Positions 9,701 through 18,860 of a stretch of 64,000 nucleotides of DNA are shown piece by piece; positions within the stretch are counted from its first letter, which is position 1; each line of letters begins with the position of its first letter. The DNA is from JANRIC01 sp033765345 (GTDB lineage Bacteria > Bacteroidota > Bacteroidia > Cytophagales > Microscillaceae). The notes below the pieces were generated by a model that was given only the letters and a program-made list of their open reading frames with translations, was not told the origin of the DNA and did no database searches. A program made the position numbers and the translations under genes. Location: assembly GCA_033765345.1 (NCBI GenBank), contig JANRIC010000111.1, positions 1 to 64,000 on the forward strand. Direction: 5' to 3'.

Positions 9701-10809
9701 CACGCATCCGGTTGGATTCCTCCTCCTGTGGCAGTGCAACCTGCAGGAAGTGCTCCTGCTGTATAAGGTGTAGCGGAAAAGCCTTGTAATACATTGATTT
9801 TTACATTACAATCGCCTAGGGAAACTTTGGGGGCGGTAGTAGCCGCTGTAACAAAATCTCTGGCACTTACCTCATAAAGGCATAACCCACCTCGCATACC
9901 TGTAGATCCGGCAATATTCATAACTCGGATATAATATTGGAAGCCGGAGACCACGTCTAGTTCTACGGTTTCTGTTCCCAGTCCTACGATGTCATTGGTA
10001 CAAGTTCCCGCAACAAAGGTCAGATTCCCACAAGAGCCTCTGTAGATTTCCAAAGCAGCGTCTCCTTCTAAGTTGGTATACTCTACCCCTACCCGCCCAG
10101 AGTTGGCTTCAAAAACCAGCCAGCCGTCATTATTCGTATCTAAGGCAGGATCAAAAACAAAGCCGGTACAACTCCCATTATCTTCCCGACCTTCATTATT
10201 GAAAAAACGTGCTTCCACGTCAAAGTCAAAGTCACAAGTTCCTATATCTATAGATAATGCGTCAGCACAAAGGTCGCCTTCGGCATTAGTTCCCTTAAAT
10301 ACATTCAAAATTCCTTGTAAATCTGCTCCCAACAAGTCTTCATCCGTTCCGACTCTGATAAAGATGGTTTCTCCAGCATTGGCATTAATCACTGCCGACT
10401 CTGTACCGGTTTGGTTGACAAAATTATTCACGCAAGCCAGTGGAGTCAGTGCGCCACAACCTCCACCCAGGTCTCGATAAACTACCAAAATAGCATCATG
10501 AGCGACTGGAATTACAGAATTGGTCGTGTACTGAATGGTATAACTCCCTGTTGAGGGGGCGGTAAATCTTGCCCAGCCATCAATCGTAAGTGCGGTAGGA
10601 AGACAAGGTACTGCATCAGTACCTATGATTCCAAGGGGAGCATCAAAAACCTGGTTGAGGTAATCGCTGACTGTGAGGTCAGGAATGACTGTGGCAGAAG
10701 AGCAAATATCTCCTGCTTGAGCGTTTGCTTGGTGAATAGTTAACGCCCATAGCGATAGACTTAAAATACATCCTGTTAGGAGTTTTAAGGAATAGTGTAA
10801 CTGTTGCAT
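3736..10809 (-). CDS. Giant T9SS-exported repeat protein, paralogue A (2357 aa)
   Basis: This is an extracellular multi-domain protein of unknown function. It has a signal peptide (ending ANAQ near residue 31), then about nine Cys-bounded beta-sandwich repeats of 110-170 residues. Each runs from a (G/R)D-C start through a DAW.F strand, an (I/V).Y strand, an IYRGSCG-type strand, a TE segment and a final YF(V/I)R(V/I)...G.LC strand, resembling pre-peptidase C-terminal (PPC)/CUB-like modules. One repeat (about 565-710) is inserted inside another. A jelly-roll galactose-binding-like domain (about 1160-1325; RRDDGAVIYVNGVEVAR) interrupts a later repeat. About 1730-2126 is a carbohydrate-binding-like region (LVSHGDFDNW to FGIDNIQFQEC). 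Then come a LDFTGKL...LNWL-type beta domain and a T9SS type A tail (about 2273-2357, PNPTLSGDEV to IAKRFVVV). It is the last of three tandem paralogues in transcription order. An adhesin or polymer-binding role is inferred only from architecture. Confidence 0.85.
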   Translation of the reverse strand: MQQLHYSLKLLTGCILSLSLWALTIHQANAQAGDICSSATVIPDLTVSDYLNQVFDAPLGIIGTDAVPCLPTALTIDGWARFTAPSTGSYTIQYTTNSVIPVAHDAILVVYRDLGGGCGALTPLACVNNFVNQTGTESAVINANAGETIFIRVGTDEDLLGADLQGILNVFKGTNAEGDLCADALSIDIGTCDFDFDVEARFFNNEGREDNGSCTGFVFDPALDTNNDGWLVFEANSGRVGVEYTNLEGDAALEIYRGSCGNLTFVAGTCTNDIVGLGTETVELDVVSGFQYYIRVMNIAGSTGMRGGLCLYEVSARDFVTAATTAPKVSLGDCNVKINVLQGFSATPYTAGALPAGCTATGGGIQPDAWVVYEATANVDVVLEYSSVTGQSPSMLVFENLADPANIDASTELATRVNDDGSLTDACVPPSGKSVRMTLRAIAGSTYYIQIINPTGTDMLGGLCMYQSLVRGEDSFVLAKQYALDGSNCGEQFNVLGNFNADGDSHLGADISCSLGSSQRDAWARFQTGATLENLIIEYSNDNNDPLLANDVSLLLYNGGAVNTVADQAQDICDNAVQINLDQPTTLNLPLSFASEALGEAACDPLSDAWVYFIADGNPFTVVYESTNQDASFELYEGLTCGTMIPFPLGTGSPICTDNSLSTEPENFSLPSSTLPITPPLAGTKIYVRVVNKTSTLDMLGKITVFRLNQISCANLVAEEEEGTERLEIPSTSLVANNVYFVRVVNTSSESSTTGSLCVREDVIPEGDICSTAIPALVGDCDVNFDLLSTFGLNQTGINPTCLSSLGGNYRDGWMRFTATAASTTIQYLNDSPGTDAAIALYRGSCGASLIFLGCANDVATNTKPEALKIATIPGVEYFIQIIDRNNVAAGMTGRFCIFNTTERDICDDNELVTKVVGDCSIQLDVPANFDIENGTPIEINPPFRDYTAVAQLTADGITRIDKGCDVLDHISGGTTNLFTTFIPSRDAWMRFIGNGNEITLTYQNKEATSNPALVVYTAIAGPGPIDCSFGLNGAGNTLNQLACADTARQTAGVSSAGIQTESLSFQSEAGRVYLLRLIDVGRDATNDGMTGILCIADGSQDYNDCAEAREISVGQCSVPINVINEVNTCSVDTDADILSVDCLSGGPESVFPANSVWSYLNNPTAAPPADGEGDNWTQLNYNDAAWLTGNGAFGFPNTETSVSTLLPNNAGIPYRTYYFRRRFDASTGPYSALTIRLRRDDGAVIYVNGVEVARDRMPAGAINHNTNAISCLWGSQETDYFTVEVPVTPGLLNYASGDNNVITVELHNCDATNGDAVFDLELTGTLSGGVTCTGSEADAWAKFTVPLQCDPKVDPVSATITYTGSGTLVDPFVGDCGAPNLVANPGANGLFNPADVDANADVCSCIENSVKSLPDTKITVQYDNRNFTLDDAADVAMAIFKANDCAGINNAVVPSPLVGCTDVLETGEEGLEEITINGVTFGETYFVRLVNRDSQLTSLGKLCVLWGETLAQAQCPPSNTYGELDGEFKDFEVLGAWKNETNIPTRTIPSAPGDAITAAITTDYDVPCVLPGGSKPASNSPNPIRSQGWMRFEVPAGFASDENTNAVTVQYDNSGFGSNNPQNAAIAVYIMPNRWTDGIGGNCAAYNFSTPFSESAPANPNIDGLQILGCINAVFDGSESLTVPIPDTTVDLTYFVRVMNVTSGSGTAANMPGRIRVFPFAPCTVGANLVSHGDFDNWPAIVPNQNPLATTGDYDTYMDAWIHTNPLTTGANRTSFIEQYARFATDYGYVRDKGSGTGNDNNATNTYQYLFLKRGELNPEGLYAVSQSPWSYKSDWYCYGQGYSGYGGSLGNSGHSPSAPNAAYCNTGNPNAFDADNEPCVPIPIPPGTAFTTGTFGSFEAGKPALIPTTEDANFMIVNGSFNPASNLPPGKVWCQTVNRGASAEKVTYYVFSVWVQNMISASRNLDVPLLRMTVCDMEDPNNPGELPALGATGTVEDVNGPISGSPLQTRLPGITNFILTEGPTKGNTVHNPPIPNSYKLEQSIVNGGRQQPYGAAMPCNLPDENRDFRLKVLGQSFLITERPDQWQLIRCIYRAPAGVIRMNVCLENLSLTKNGNDFGIDNIQFQECTNSELNAEQFELLLKGDACELATGPEQLRLQNPLKVEMLDFTGKLIGDAVYLDWLVLSEANVKSYEVQRSLNGTDFFAIGTVDAKGNASTLTQYEFTDRNLPENQNYLYYRLKMQSNDGVGQLGPVVRIPIMADNEEDMQLIPNPTLSGDEVEVRFNVPAGQVMIDVTSLMGVRLLNQGFTAQNGENSVMIDTKGFPNGIYIARLTYQDASGKIKRIAKRFVVVSNK

Positions 10810-11399
10810 ATCCTAGATTACTTTGTAAGTTAATTCCTTGTGTAATTATCTTTCATATATTACAAGAACTCAAAAATAGTAAACAATCATTTAGGGAAGA
10901 ACATAATTATGACCCATAAACTAATGTTCATGCTGACAAACGGATACGAAACTTTTATGTTATCTCTACGTAGCGAGGGGGGTGATATTACACAAGATAA
11001 AACGAAAAATATAATACATTGATTATCAAGTAATTATAGAAATAGAAAAATTAAACATAAAATATAACCTAGAAAAATTACACTTAACTTACACAAAGAG
11101 ATTAAACATGTGTAATAATCAAGTAAGTTTTTTTATGTTAATGCAAATTTTTAGTTTATTTTCATCTGGATTTACTCTGTATAAAAAAATCGGATCTTTG
11201 GCAATAACTGCATATCTATATGTATTTTCTTGGTTTTTTAATGCATACGTGTATTGAATAATAAATGCCTGAAAGAAATTTTAATTATCTGATTGTCAAT
11301 GCTATAAATTGTATTTTTATGTCATATTTAGGCTATTTTTTATAAAATAGTGTGCATTGCGATCCTCAATGCACACTATTCTGATCTTGGTGCAACACT
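10810..11399. other. 590-bp AT-rich spacer between paralogues A and B
   Basis: No gene is seen on either strand. It should hold the promoter of the 3736-10809 gene: TATTTTTG on the minus strand (10871-10878) fits the -7 element TAnnTTTG, but I see no well-spaced TTG. It ends with the hairpin at 11346-11380. Confidence 0.5.
11346..11380 (-). terminator. Perfect 14-bp hairpin after paralogue B
   Basis: AATAGTGTGCATTG (11346-11359) pairs perfectly with CAATGCACACTATT (11367-11380) around a 7-base loop, 20 bases past the stop of the 11400-18464 gene. It is followed on the minus strand by an AT-rich, moderately T-rich run. It implies that paralogues A and B are separate transcription units. Confidence 0.65.
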
Positions 11400-14300
11400 T
11401 TATTTGAGGATAGCTACTCGTTTGGTTACTTTTTTCAACTGTCCATAAGCATCCTGATATCTTAATGTAACCAGATAGATTCCCTTGCTTAAATCATCCG
11501 TTTGAATAAAAGCACTATTCTCTCCCTGGATGACATCCAATACCTGGTTAGCCAATCGTACTCCCATTACATTGTACAGATCCAAAGAGACCGTACCCGT
11601 AGGAACATTAAAACGAACTTCTACCTGACCTCCGGCTTGCACAGGATTGGGGATGATTTTCATATCAAAATCTTCGCCTCCGATGGGTATTCTGACTACG
11701 GGTCCGAGTTGCCCTGTGCCATCAAGGCTGATCATTTTCAAGCGATAATATAAGAATCTCAGGTTATCCGGGATTTTATTATCTGCATATTGGTATTCGG
11801 TCAAGCTTGTTATATTGCCTTTAGCATCTACCTGGCCTATGGGATAGAAATCCTGCCCATTTAAGCTTTTTTGAACTTCATAAGACTTAACATTTACTTC
11901 ACTGAGAACCAACCAATTGAGATAAACTTCTTCTCCGATAAGCTTACCTGTAAAGTCCAGCATCTGTACTCTAAGAGGTGCGTTCAAATCTTGCTGCACC
12001 GGATCGGTAGAAAGCTCACAGGGATCTCCTTTAAGAAGTTGCTCAAATTGCTCTGCGTTCAAATCCGAATTATTACATTCCTGAAACTGAATATTATCAA
12101 TCCCAAAGTCATTTCCATTTTTGGTTAAGGAAAGGTTCTCAAGGCATACATTCAAGTTAACTACTTGTGCTGGGGCTCTGTAAATACACCGGATCAATTG
12201 CCAACGATCAGGGTTTTCAGTAATGAGAAATGATTGCCCAAGCACTTTCAGGCGTGTATCACGGTTTTCACCCTCTAGGTTACAAGGCATGGCAGCACCG
12301 TAAGGTTCTTGCCGCCCATAGAGGAGGGCGTGTTCAAAATTATAATCGGAAGGTGGTTCAGGGTTGTGAAAGGTTTCCCCTGTAGTTTGAAATTGAGTAA
12401 CACCAGGAAGCCTTGTGGGAGCTCCATTGATGTCTGTGACTGTTCCGTCGTCTCCCAAGGCTGGTAAATCATCTCGAACATTCGGGTCTTCCATATCACA
12501 CACGGTCATACGCAGCAGTGGTACGTCCAAATTACGGGAATAACTAATCATATTTTGTACCCATACTGAGAAACTGTAATAGGTCACTTTACCTACCGAA
12601 GCCCCTCGGTCGATGGTCTGACACCAAACCTTACCTGGAGGCAGATTATCGCTGGGATTATAGGAGCCATTAACAATCATAAAATTGGCATCCGCAAAGG
12701 GAGGTATAAGAGCGGGTTTGGCAGTTTCAATGGAGTTAAAAGACCCGATAGTAAAAACACCTCCGGGTAAAGATACCGGAATACAAGGTTCATCTTCTGC
12801 GGCGTAGGCGTTGGGGTTTCCAGTATCGCAATAGCTGGCATTCGGTCCGGAGGGGTAATGCCCCGAGCCTCCTAAACTTCCTCCATAACCTGAGTATCCT
12901 TGTCCATAACAATACCAGTCTCCTTTATAACTCCAGGGGCTTTGAGAAACTGCATAAAGCCCCTCTGGGTTTAATTCATCTCTTTTGGCAAATAAATACT
13001 GATATTGATTTTTTACATTGTTATTATTACTCCCACCGCTGACATTTACTTGATCTCTCAAATAGCCGTAATCGGTTGCAAATCGGGCATAATCTTCTAT
13101 AAATCCGGTTCGGTCTGTTCCAGTAGCTTTGGGATTGCTATGCACCCAGTTATTCATATAAGTATCATAATCTTGATCTGAGCCAGTAGCCAGGGTTGAA
13201 TTGGCATAACTTTTTGCACTGCCTGAGCTGGCTCCTACCTGTAATTTATTAAAGGTAGCACTGGCGTTGGTGGTATCATCCTGAATTCGAGGCCAGTTCT
13301 CGAATTGACCGTGTACGATCAGATTTTGGTCTACCAGGCAAGGTGCAAAGGGAAATATGCGTATTCTACCGGGCATATTGGCTGCGGTTCCCGAACCAGC
13401 GTTGACATTCATCACCCTTACAAAATAGGTAGTATCTTCTCCAACTACGACTGTTAAAGATTCTGTACCGTCAAATACGGCGTTGATACAACCCAGAATC
13501 TGTAAACCATCTATATTGGGCTGTGTCAGGTCGCTGTCATTATAGGGAATCGCATCATTGTAAGCGGCACAATTTCCATCCGTTCCGGTGGGATCATTCG
13601 GCATAAAATACACAGCAAGGGCTGCGTTTTGAGGATTTCCAGAGGTAAAACCACTATTATCATACTGTACGGTAACAGCAGTAGTGTTTTCATCGGTTTT
13701 AAACCCAGTAGGTACTGTGAATTTAATCCAGGCCTGGGATCGGATCGGGTCTGGGCTATTGCTGGCCGGATTACTTCCTCCTGGTAAAACACAAGGTACG
13801 GGATGATCATCTGAGATATCGGGGTCAGAACCCGGAACAGTAGAAGTAGGCAAATTATTATCATCATCCCAGGCACCTAATACTTCAAAGTTTTTAAATT
13901 CTCCATTCAAGGCGCCATAATCATTGGCGGGTGGGCATTCGTCTTGTGCCAGCGTAGTACCCCAAAGAATACAAGCTGTACCCAGAGAAGTTTTGACAGT
14001 ATCTTGGTTGATAAATCTTATATAGTAAGTTAGTCCGAAGTTGACATTATCAATGGTAATTTGTTCAATACCTTCTTCGCCTGTTCCCAGCTCATCAATA
14101 CATCCTACCAATGGAGAGGGAACAGCACTCGAGCTAATTGCTCCACAAGAATCTGCTTTAAATACAGTCAGAGACACATCCGCTGCCTCATCTAGGGTAA
14201 AATTGCGGTTATCATACTGCACGGTGATTTTGGTATCGGGCAATTCTTTGAGTGTATACGTTGCACATTCACAAAAATCATCCGTTCTGCTACCTGGGGC

Positions 14301-17300
14301 AAAAGAGCCATTGGGTCCAGGGTTGGCTTTCAAATTGGGGGCACCGCAATCCGCTGTATAAGGCCCTGAACCTGCATAAGTCAAGGTGCCAGTAGCAGGG
14401 TGTATATCAGGATCGCACTGGAGGGGGACTGTAAAAGTAGCCCAAGCATCTGCTTTGCTGCCTGTACAGGTATTCAGGTCATTGTCAACCCCGGTAATTT
14501 CTATATCAAATTGAATATCCGAATCATTGGCATTTCTATTATGTAATTCCACAGCAACTACATTGGCATCTGCCCCTGCGATCAAGCCAAGAGTACTCGC
14601 TGTAAGCTGGTATGTGGTATAATTGGTTTCGGCACTATTACTTATACCAGTGGAGGCTCTGGTAGTAGCATTAAAGGTACTGGGTAAGTTAGAAAGAATT
14701 ACCTGTACGCCATTGATATACACTACTGCTCCGTCATCTCTTCTGAGTTTAACTTTCAGCACACTATAATCCCCGGGGGCAGCCGTGAAAGTTCTACGGA
14801 AATAATAAGTCAGGTTGTTATTATCAAATAAAGTAGTATTGAGTACTCCGGCTGATTCTCCAAAACCAAATGCCCCTTGCCCCGTTGCCCATCCTGAATC
14901 ATCAAAGTCGACAGACTTCCAGTTATCTCCTTCGGTATCGTTGGGTGGATAGGTCTGTACCAGATTATCATTATATTTCCATCCATTGGTTTGTCGCCCG
15001 ATAAGCATAATTTCTGGGCCAACCAAACAGCCAGTTGCTACCAGGTCTGCATCAGTATCGCCACTACAATTATTGACTTCATCGATGATATTGATGGGTA
15101 CACTACACTGCCCTACTTCAATCTCTCTAGCTTCAGCACAGGTATTATATCGCTGACTACCATCAGCAATACATAAGATACCTGTCATGCCCAAATCATC
15201 TACCGCCCCTCGGTCTATATCCATAATACGCAGCAGGTATACCCGCCCAGCTTCGGATTGAAAGGTAACCACTTCGGTTTGTATACCTTCCTGACTGATC
15301 CCTGCCGTTGCATTGGCTGTATCGGAGCAAGCCAACTGATTTAAGATATTTCCTACGCCATTCAGACCCGAAGCATCACAGTTGATCGGTCCCGGTCCGG
15401 CAATCGCTGTATAGACAATCAAGCCGGGATTACTATTTGCTTCTTTATTTTGGTAAGTCATGGTGATTTCTTGACCATTCCCGATAAAGCGCATCCAGGA
15501 ATCGCGAGAGTTGCCATTTACCACATCAAAGGGAGAATCCACGTCGGCGGCTCCGGTAGCATTTACATCCGGGTCACAACCTCTATTTACGCGTATAAAA
15601 CCTCCTGCGGTAAGTTGAGAGGATGCGTTGTAATCCCTCCAGGCGGGGAAGGTCGGGTCATCACCACTATTATCAAAGCTACTTGGCACATCGAGGGGTA
15701 TGTTACAGTCACCTACAACCTTAGTCACAAGATCATTATCATCACAAATATCTCGCTCGGTGGTATTATAAATACAATATTTACCTGCCATCCCACCTCC
15801 AAAATTATTCCGGTCTATGATCTGAATAAAGTATTCCAAACCCTCAACAGTATTAAATTTAAAAGTTTCTGGAATAGCTTTACCAGTGGGGCTTACATCT
15901 GTTTCATCGAGGCTGTTTTCGCATCCGATTAGAATTAAACTTGCGCCGCAAGCACCTCGGTAAACAGCAATCGCCGGGTCGGTATTGATGGGGTCTTCTG
16001 TCTGATACTGAATGGTAGTTTGGGTAGCCGTAGCGGTAAAACGCATCCATCCATCCCGAAAATTTAAAGGAAGGCAAGATGGGTTTACACCTTGCTGATT
16101 TATGCTGAAGCTGGTAGGCAGATCAAAATTCACATCACAATCTCCTACTAAGGTAGGGATGGCTGTATTACAGATATCTCCTTGAAGAATGACATCTTCC
16201 CGCACGCAGAGGCTTCCTGTTGTAGTGCTTTGGCTGCTTGTATTGCCTATTCTGACAAAATAGACGTGATTTGGGTCTAGGTCATTTTTGGATATTTCAA
16301 TGGTTTCAGTACCTTCCTGTTCTGTAACTAGGTTGATACATTCCATCTGGGTAAGGGTAAAAACTGTAAGCGTTCCGCCTAGGTCTCCTGTGCCTGTTTC
16401 ATTTACAATGCGGATATATACTCTACTGCCTATAGCCGGTACAACAGGGGTAGGATAATACTCTAATACAGATGGACTTGGGCTTTGATTGGTACAATTA
16501 GGAATACCTGCGCCCAAAATCGGCTGAATGGTACTGCAATTAGTTCCTTCAAATAATTCAAAAGAGGGATCTTGGTTGGTATTACTCTCATAAACGACTG
16601 TAAAAGGATTTCCATCTGAAACAAAATAAACCCAGGCATCATCCTCGGTATCGAGCCCGGCACCACAAAGTATATCTGTACCAAAGCCGACACGGGGGTC
16701 AGGGTCAGAAGCATTTTCAGTGTACGAGAAGGGTACATCCACCTGTGTAGGTTGATTAAGGTCTACTTCTACGGCATTGCTACAGAAATCTGCGGAAACA
16801 TTGGGGGTAATGGTATTGCTGCTCCCTCCATCATAAATCACCACAGACACATCATTGGCCAGAAGAGGGTCATTGTTGTCATTGTTGTATTCTACAATGA
16901 TGTTGTTGTTTACGGTTGCCCCAGTTGCAAAGCGAGCCCAGGCATCTTTTTGAATCGGGTTGGTAGCGCAAGAAATATCCGCTGTAAGATGAGATTCTCC
17001 ATTTGGATTAAAATTACCCAATATGTTAAATTGCTCACCACAATTCGAGCCGTCTATATTATATTCTTTGGCAGAAAAGAAGTTATTTTCTGCTTTTGCT
17101 AAAGACTCGTACATACATAAATTTCCAAGCATCGGATTACTAATATCAGGATTAATGACCTGAATATAATAAATGGAGCCTCCGGTCATACTGATCACCA
17201 TATTTACGCTGGGGAACGCTACAGAAGTCACACAAGCTCCTTCTGAGGATCCATCTTCTTTTACCTGTGTGGCTAGGTCAGTATCTGGATCAAGGTTATT

Positions 17301-18464
17301 TATGTCCATAGGGTCTTCAAATACCCGCATTAAGGGCGTACCCAAGGATGCGGAATACTCCACTACTACATTCATGGTACCTACCCAGGGTGCCTGGTAT
17401 ACCATCCAAGCATCGTCGTCGGTAGTCGTTGTAGCACAAGATGCACCTACCGGATAGGTTGTGGAAGTAAAGCTTTCCAAAACATTGAATTTCACATTAC
17501 AATCGCCAAGGTTAATGCTTGGCGTTAGAGTTGGGTCGGTAATATCATCTCTACCTTTCACTTGATAAAGACAGAATGAACCTCTCATACCTCCTCCATC
17601 ACCTTTATTGATGATTCTTATAAAATACTGCGTATTGAGCGTTACATCAAATTCTTTGACTTCAATCCCGATACCTGTAATATCATCGGTACAACTAGCC
17701 GGAACTAAGGTCAAATTGCCACAATCACCGCTATAAATCTCCAGGGCAGCGTCATCTTCTAGGTTTGCATATTCAATACCAGCTTTCCCCGTAAAATCTG
17801 CCGTAAAAGTCAACCAGCCATCCTGATTAGGCGTATATGTGCCGCAAGCTGCCGCACCTTTTCCTTCATTATTAAAAAACCTTGCGCCGACTTCAAAATC
17901 TACATCACAATCTCCAACAAAAATTTCAGATGCAGAAAGACACAAGTCCGCAGGTAAAGGAGTTCCTTTAAAAACACTCATCCAGCCAATCATATCCGAA
18001 GCCAAGGCTGTCTCAGTAGAAATTCTGATATAAACTCTTTTATTTACATTTACATTGATAATAGTAGATTCTGTACCAGCGGTGTTGATATTATTTACAC
18101 AGGATATTTCTGTCAGTCCTGTACAGGCTGTACCATTATCAGTATAAACGGTAATGATGGCATTCTCAGATAGCGTAGTATATTGAATCACATAATTACC
18201 TGATTGAGGGGCAACAAAACCTGTCCAGGCATCATGATTAGGTGTGCCTGCGCCACAGGATGGATTGCCAGCCCCACTGTTGAGAAATCCAACGGGTACA
18301 TCAAATGATTGATTTAAAAAATCACTGCTCGCCAGAGGAATGGCACCAACGGCACAGTTGTCTGTTTGTGCTCGAGACCATTGAAAATTCCCCAGTATCA
18401 GGGAAAAGCATATAAACAATCCTATTGAGAATTTTAGGGTATAAGTTTTTGTGTTCACTGTCAT
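11400..18464 (-). CDS. Giant T9SS-exported repeat protein, paralogue B (2354 aa)
   Basis: This is colinear with and very similar to the 3736-10809 product: signal peptide (to SRAQ near residue 33), the same series of PPC/CUB-like repeats, the same nested repeat (about 558-706), the same jelly-roll insertion (about 1176-1331; RRDDGAVVYINGVQV), the same second loop insertion before ITVQYDNRNF, the carbohydrate-binding-like region (about 1715-2128), and a T9SS tail (about 2275-2354, IPNPVQAGGQVEV to KRVAILK). Long stretches are identical to paralogue A, for example YCYGQGYSGYGGSLG and LSLTKNGNDFGIDNIQFQEC, so the duplication is recent or homogenised by conversion. Both ends are intact and no frameshift was seen. 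Function is unknown; the location should be cell surface or extracellular. Confidence 0.85.
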   Translation of the reverse strand: MTVNTKTYTLKFSIGLFICFSLILGNFQWSRAQTDNCAVGAIPLASSDFLNQSFDVPVGFLNSGAGNPSCGAGTPNHDAWTGFVAPQSGNYVIQYTTLSENAIITVYTDNGTACTGLTEISCVNNINTAGTESTIINVNVNKRVYIRISTETALASDMIGWMSVFKGTPLPADLCLSASEIFVGDCDVDFEVGARFFNNEGKGAAACGTYTPNQDGWLTFTADFTGKAGIEYANLEDDAALEIYSGDCGNLTLVPASCTDDITGIGIEVKEFDVTLNTQYFIRIINKGDGGGMRGSFCLYQVKGRDDITDPTLTPSINLGDCNVKFNVLESFTSTTYPVGASCATTTTDDDAWMVYQAPWVGTMNVVVEYSASLGTPLMRVFEDPMDINNLDPDTDLATQVKEDGSSEGACVTSVAFPSVNMVISMTGGSIYYIQVINPDISNPMLGNLCMYESLAKAENNFFSAKEYNIDGSNCGEQFNILGNFNPNGESHLTADISCATNPIQKDAWARFATGATVNNNIIVEYNNDNNDPLLANDVSVVIYDGGSSNTITPNVSADFCSNAVEVDLNQPTQVDVPFSYTENASDPDPRVGFGTDILCGAGLDTEDDAWVYFVSDGNPFTVVYESNTNQDPSFELFEGTNCSTIQPILGAGIPNCTNQSPSPSVLEYYPTPVVPAIGSRVYIRIVNETGTGDLGGTLTVFTLTQMECINLVTEQEGTETIEISKNDLDPNHVYFVRIGNTSSQSTTTGSLCVREDVILQGDICNTAIPTLVGDCDVNFDLPTSFSINQQGVNPSCLPLNFRDGWMRFTATATQTTIQYQTEDPINTDPAIAVYRGACGASLILIGCENSLDETDVSPTGKAIPETFKFNTVEGLEYFIQIIDRNNFGGGMAGKYCIYNTTERDICDDNDLVTKVVGDCNIPLDVPSSFDNSGDDPTFPAWRDYNASSQLTAGGFIRVNRGCDPDVNATGAADVDSPFDVVNGNSRDSWMRFIGNGQEITMTYQNKEANSNPGLIVYTAIAGPGPINCDASGLNGVGNILNQLACSDTANATAGISQEGIQTEVVTFQSEAGRVYLLRIMDIDRGAVDDLGMTGILCIADGSQRYNTCAEAREIEVGQCSVPINIIDEVNNCSGDTDADLVATGCLVGPEIMLIGRQTNGWKYNDNLVQTYPPNDTEGDNWKSVDFDDSGWATGQGAFGFGESAGVLNTTLFDNNNLTYYFRRTFTAAPGDYSVLKVKLRRDDGAVVYINGVQVILSNLPSTFNATTRASTGISNSAETNYTTYQLTASTLGLIAGADANVVAVELHNRNANDSDIQFDIEITGVDNDLNTCTGSKADAWATFTVPLQCDPDIHPATGTLTYAGSGPYTADCGAPNLKANPGPNGSFAPGSRTDDFCECATYTLKELPDTKITVQYDNRNFTLDEAADVSLTVFKADSCGAISSSAVPSPLVGCIDELGTGEEGIEQITIDNVNFGLTYYIRFINQDTVKTSLGTACILWGTTLAQDECPPANDYGALNGEFKNFEVLGAWDDDNNLPTSTVPGSDPDISDDHPVPCVLPGGSNPASNSPDPIRSQAWIKFTVPTGFKTDENTTAVTVQYDNSGFTSGNPQNAALAVYFMPNDPTGTDGNCAAYNDAIPYNDSDLTQPNIDGLQILGCINAVFDGTESLTVVVGEDTTYFVRVMNVNAGSGTAANMPGRIRIFPFAPCLVDQNLIVHGQFENWPRIQDDTTNASATFNKLQVGASSGSAKSYANSTLATGSDQDYDTYMNNWVHSNPKATGTDRTGFIEDYARFATDYGYLRDQVNVSGGSNNNNVKNQYQYLFAKRDELNPEGLYAVSQSPWSYKGDWYCYGQGYSGYGGSLGGSGHYPSGPNASYCDTGNPNAYAAEDEPCIPVSLPGGVFTIGSFNSIETAKPALIPPFADANFMIVNGSYNPSDNLPPGKVWCQTIDRGASVGKVTYYSFSVWVQNMISYSRNLDVPLLRMTVCDMEDPNVRDDLPALGDDGTVTDINGAPTRLPGVTQFQTTGETFHNPEPPSDYNFEHALLYGRQEPYGAAMPCNLEGENRDTRLKVLGQSFLITENPDRWQLIRCIYRAPAQVVNLNVCLENLSLTKNGNDFGIDNIQFQECNNSDLNAEQFEQLLKGDPCELSTDPVQQDLNAPLRVQMLDFTGKLIGEEVYLNWLVLSEVNVKSYEVQKSLNGQDFYPIGQVDAKGNITSLTEYQYADNKIPDNLRFLYYRLKMISLDGTGQLGPVVRIPIGGEDFDMKIIPNPVQAGGQVEVRFNVPTGTVSLDLYNVMGVRLANQVLDVIQGENSAFIQTDDLSKGIYLVTLRYQDAYGQLKKVTKRVAILK

Positions 18465-18490
18465 TTTGTTGATTAAAACTCAATACTACA

Positions 18491-18514
18491 AATATTGGAT
18501 ATTTTTCCAATATT
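18491..18514. promoter_or_regulatory. 9-bp perfect inverted repeat upstream of paralogue B
   Basis: AATATTGGA (18491-18499) and TCCAATATT (18506-18514) flank a 6-base loop, about 27 bases upstream of the ATG of the 11400-18464 gene. It could be an operator or a 5'-leader hairpin. Paralogues A and C show no equivalent that I can see. Confidence 0.35.
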
Positions 18515-18807
18515 CGCTTCACTGATTTGATGAAACCATTACAAGCTGTATATCTCGCTTAGGAAAACGAAGAGCTTTACACATTGTTATGGATTACAAG
18601 GGGGGCAAAATACCGATCTAATTCTTAAACCCAAGTATGTATATTTCTGATAATCAATTAATTAAAAAGATTGAAGTGATTTTTTAGTTTGAATATAACT
18701 TCTTTCTTACTTCTTGATGCGCTTTGAATGTCATGAAGAAGTAAGAATATTTATCAAAAAGTATCTAAAAAGAAATGCTATATATTTCTGATGTAAGGAT
18801 TAAAAAG

Positions 18808-18831
18808 AAAACCCGCTTTTGTGCGGGTTTT
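18808..18831 (-). terminator. Rho-independent terminator after paralogue C
   Basis: AAAACCCGC, loop TTTTGT, GCGGGTTTT: a perfect 9-bp stem with T-run, 30 bases past the stop of the 18861-24884 gene. It works in either orientation. The remainder of 18515-18807 shows no gene. Confidence 0.8.
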
Positions 18832-18860
18832 CAGAAAGGGAATAAAAATCTCTTTTTGAA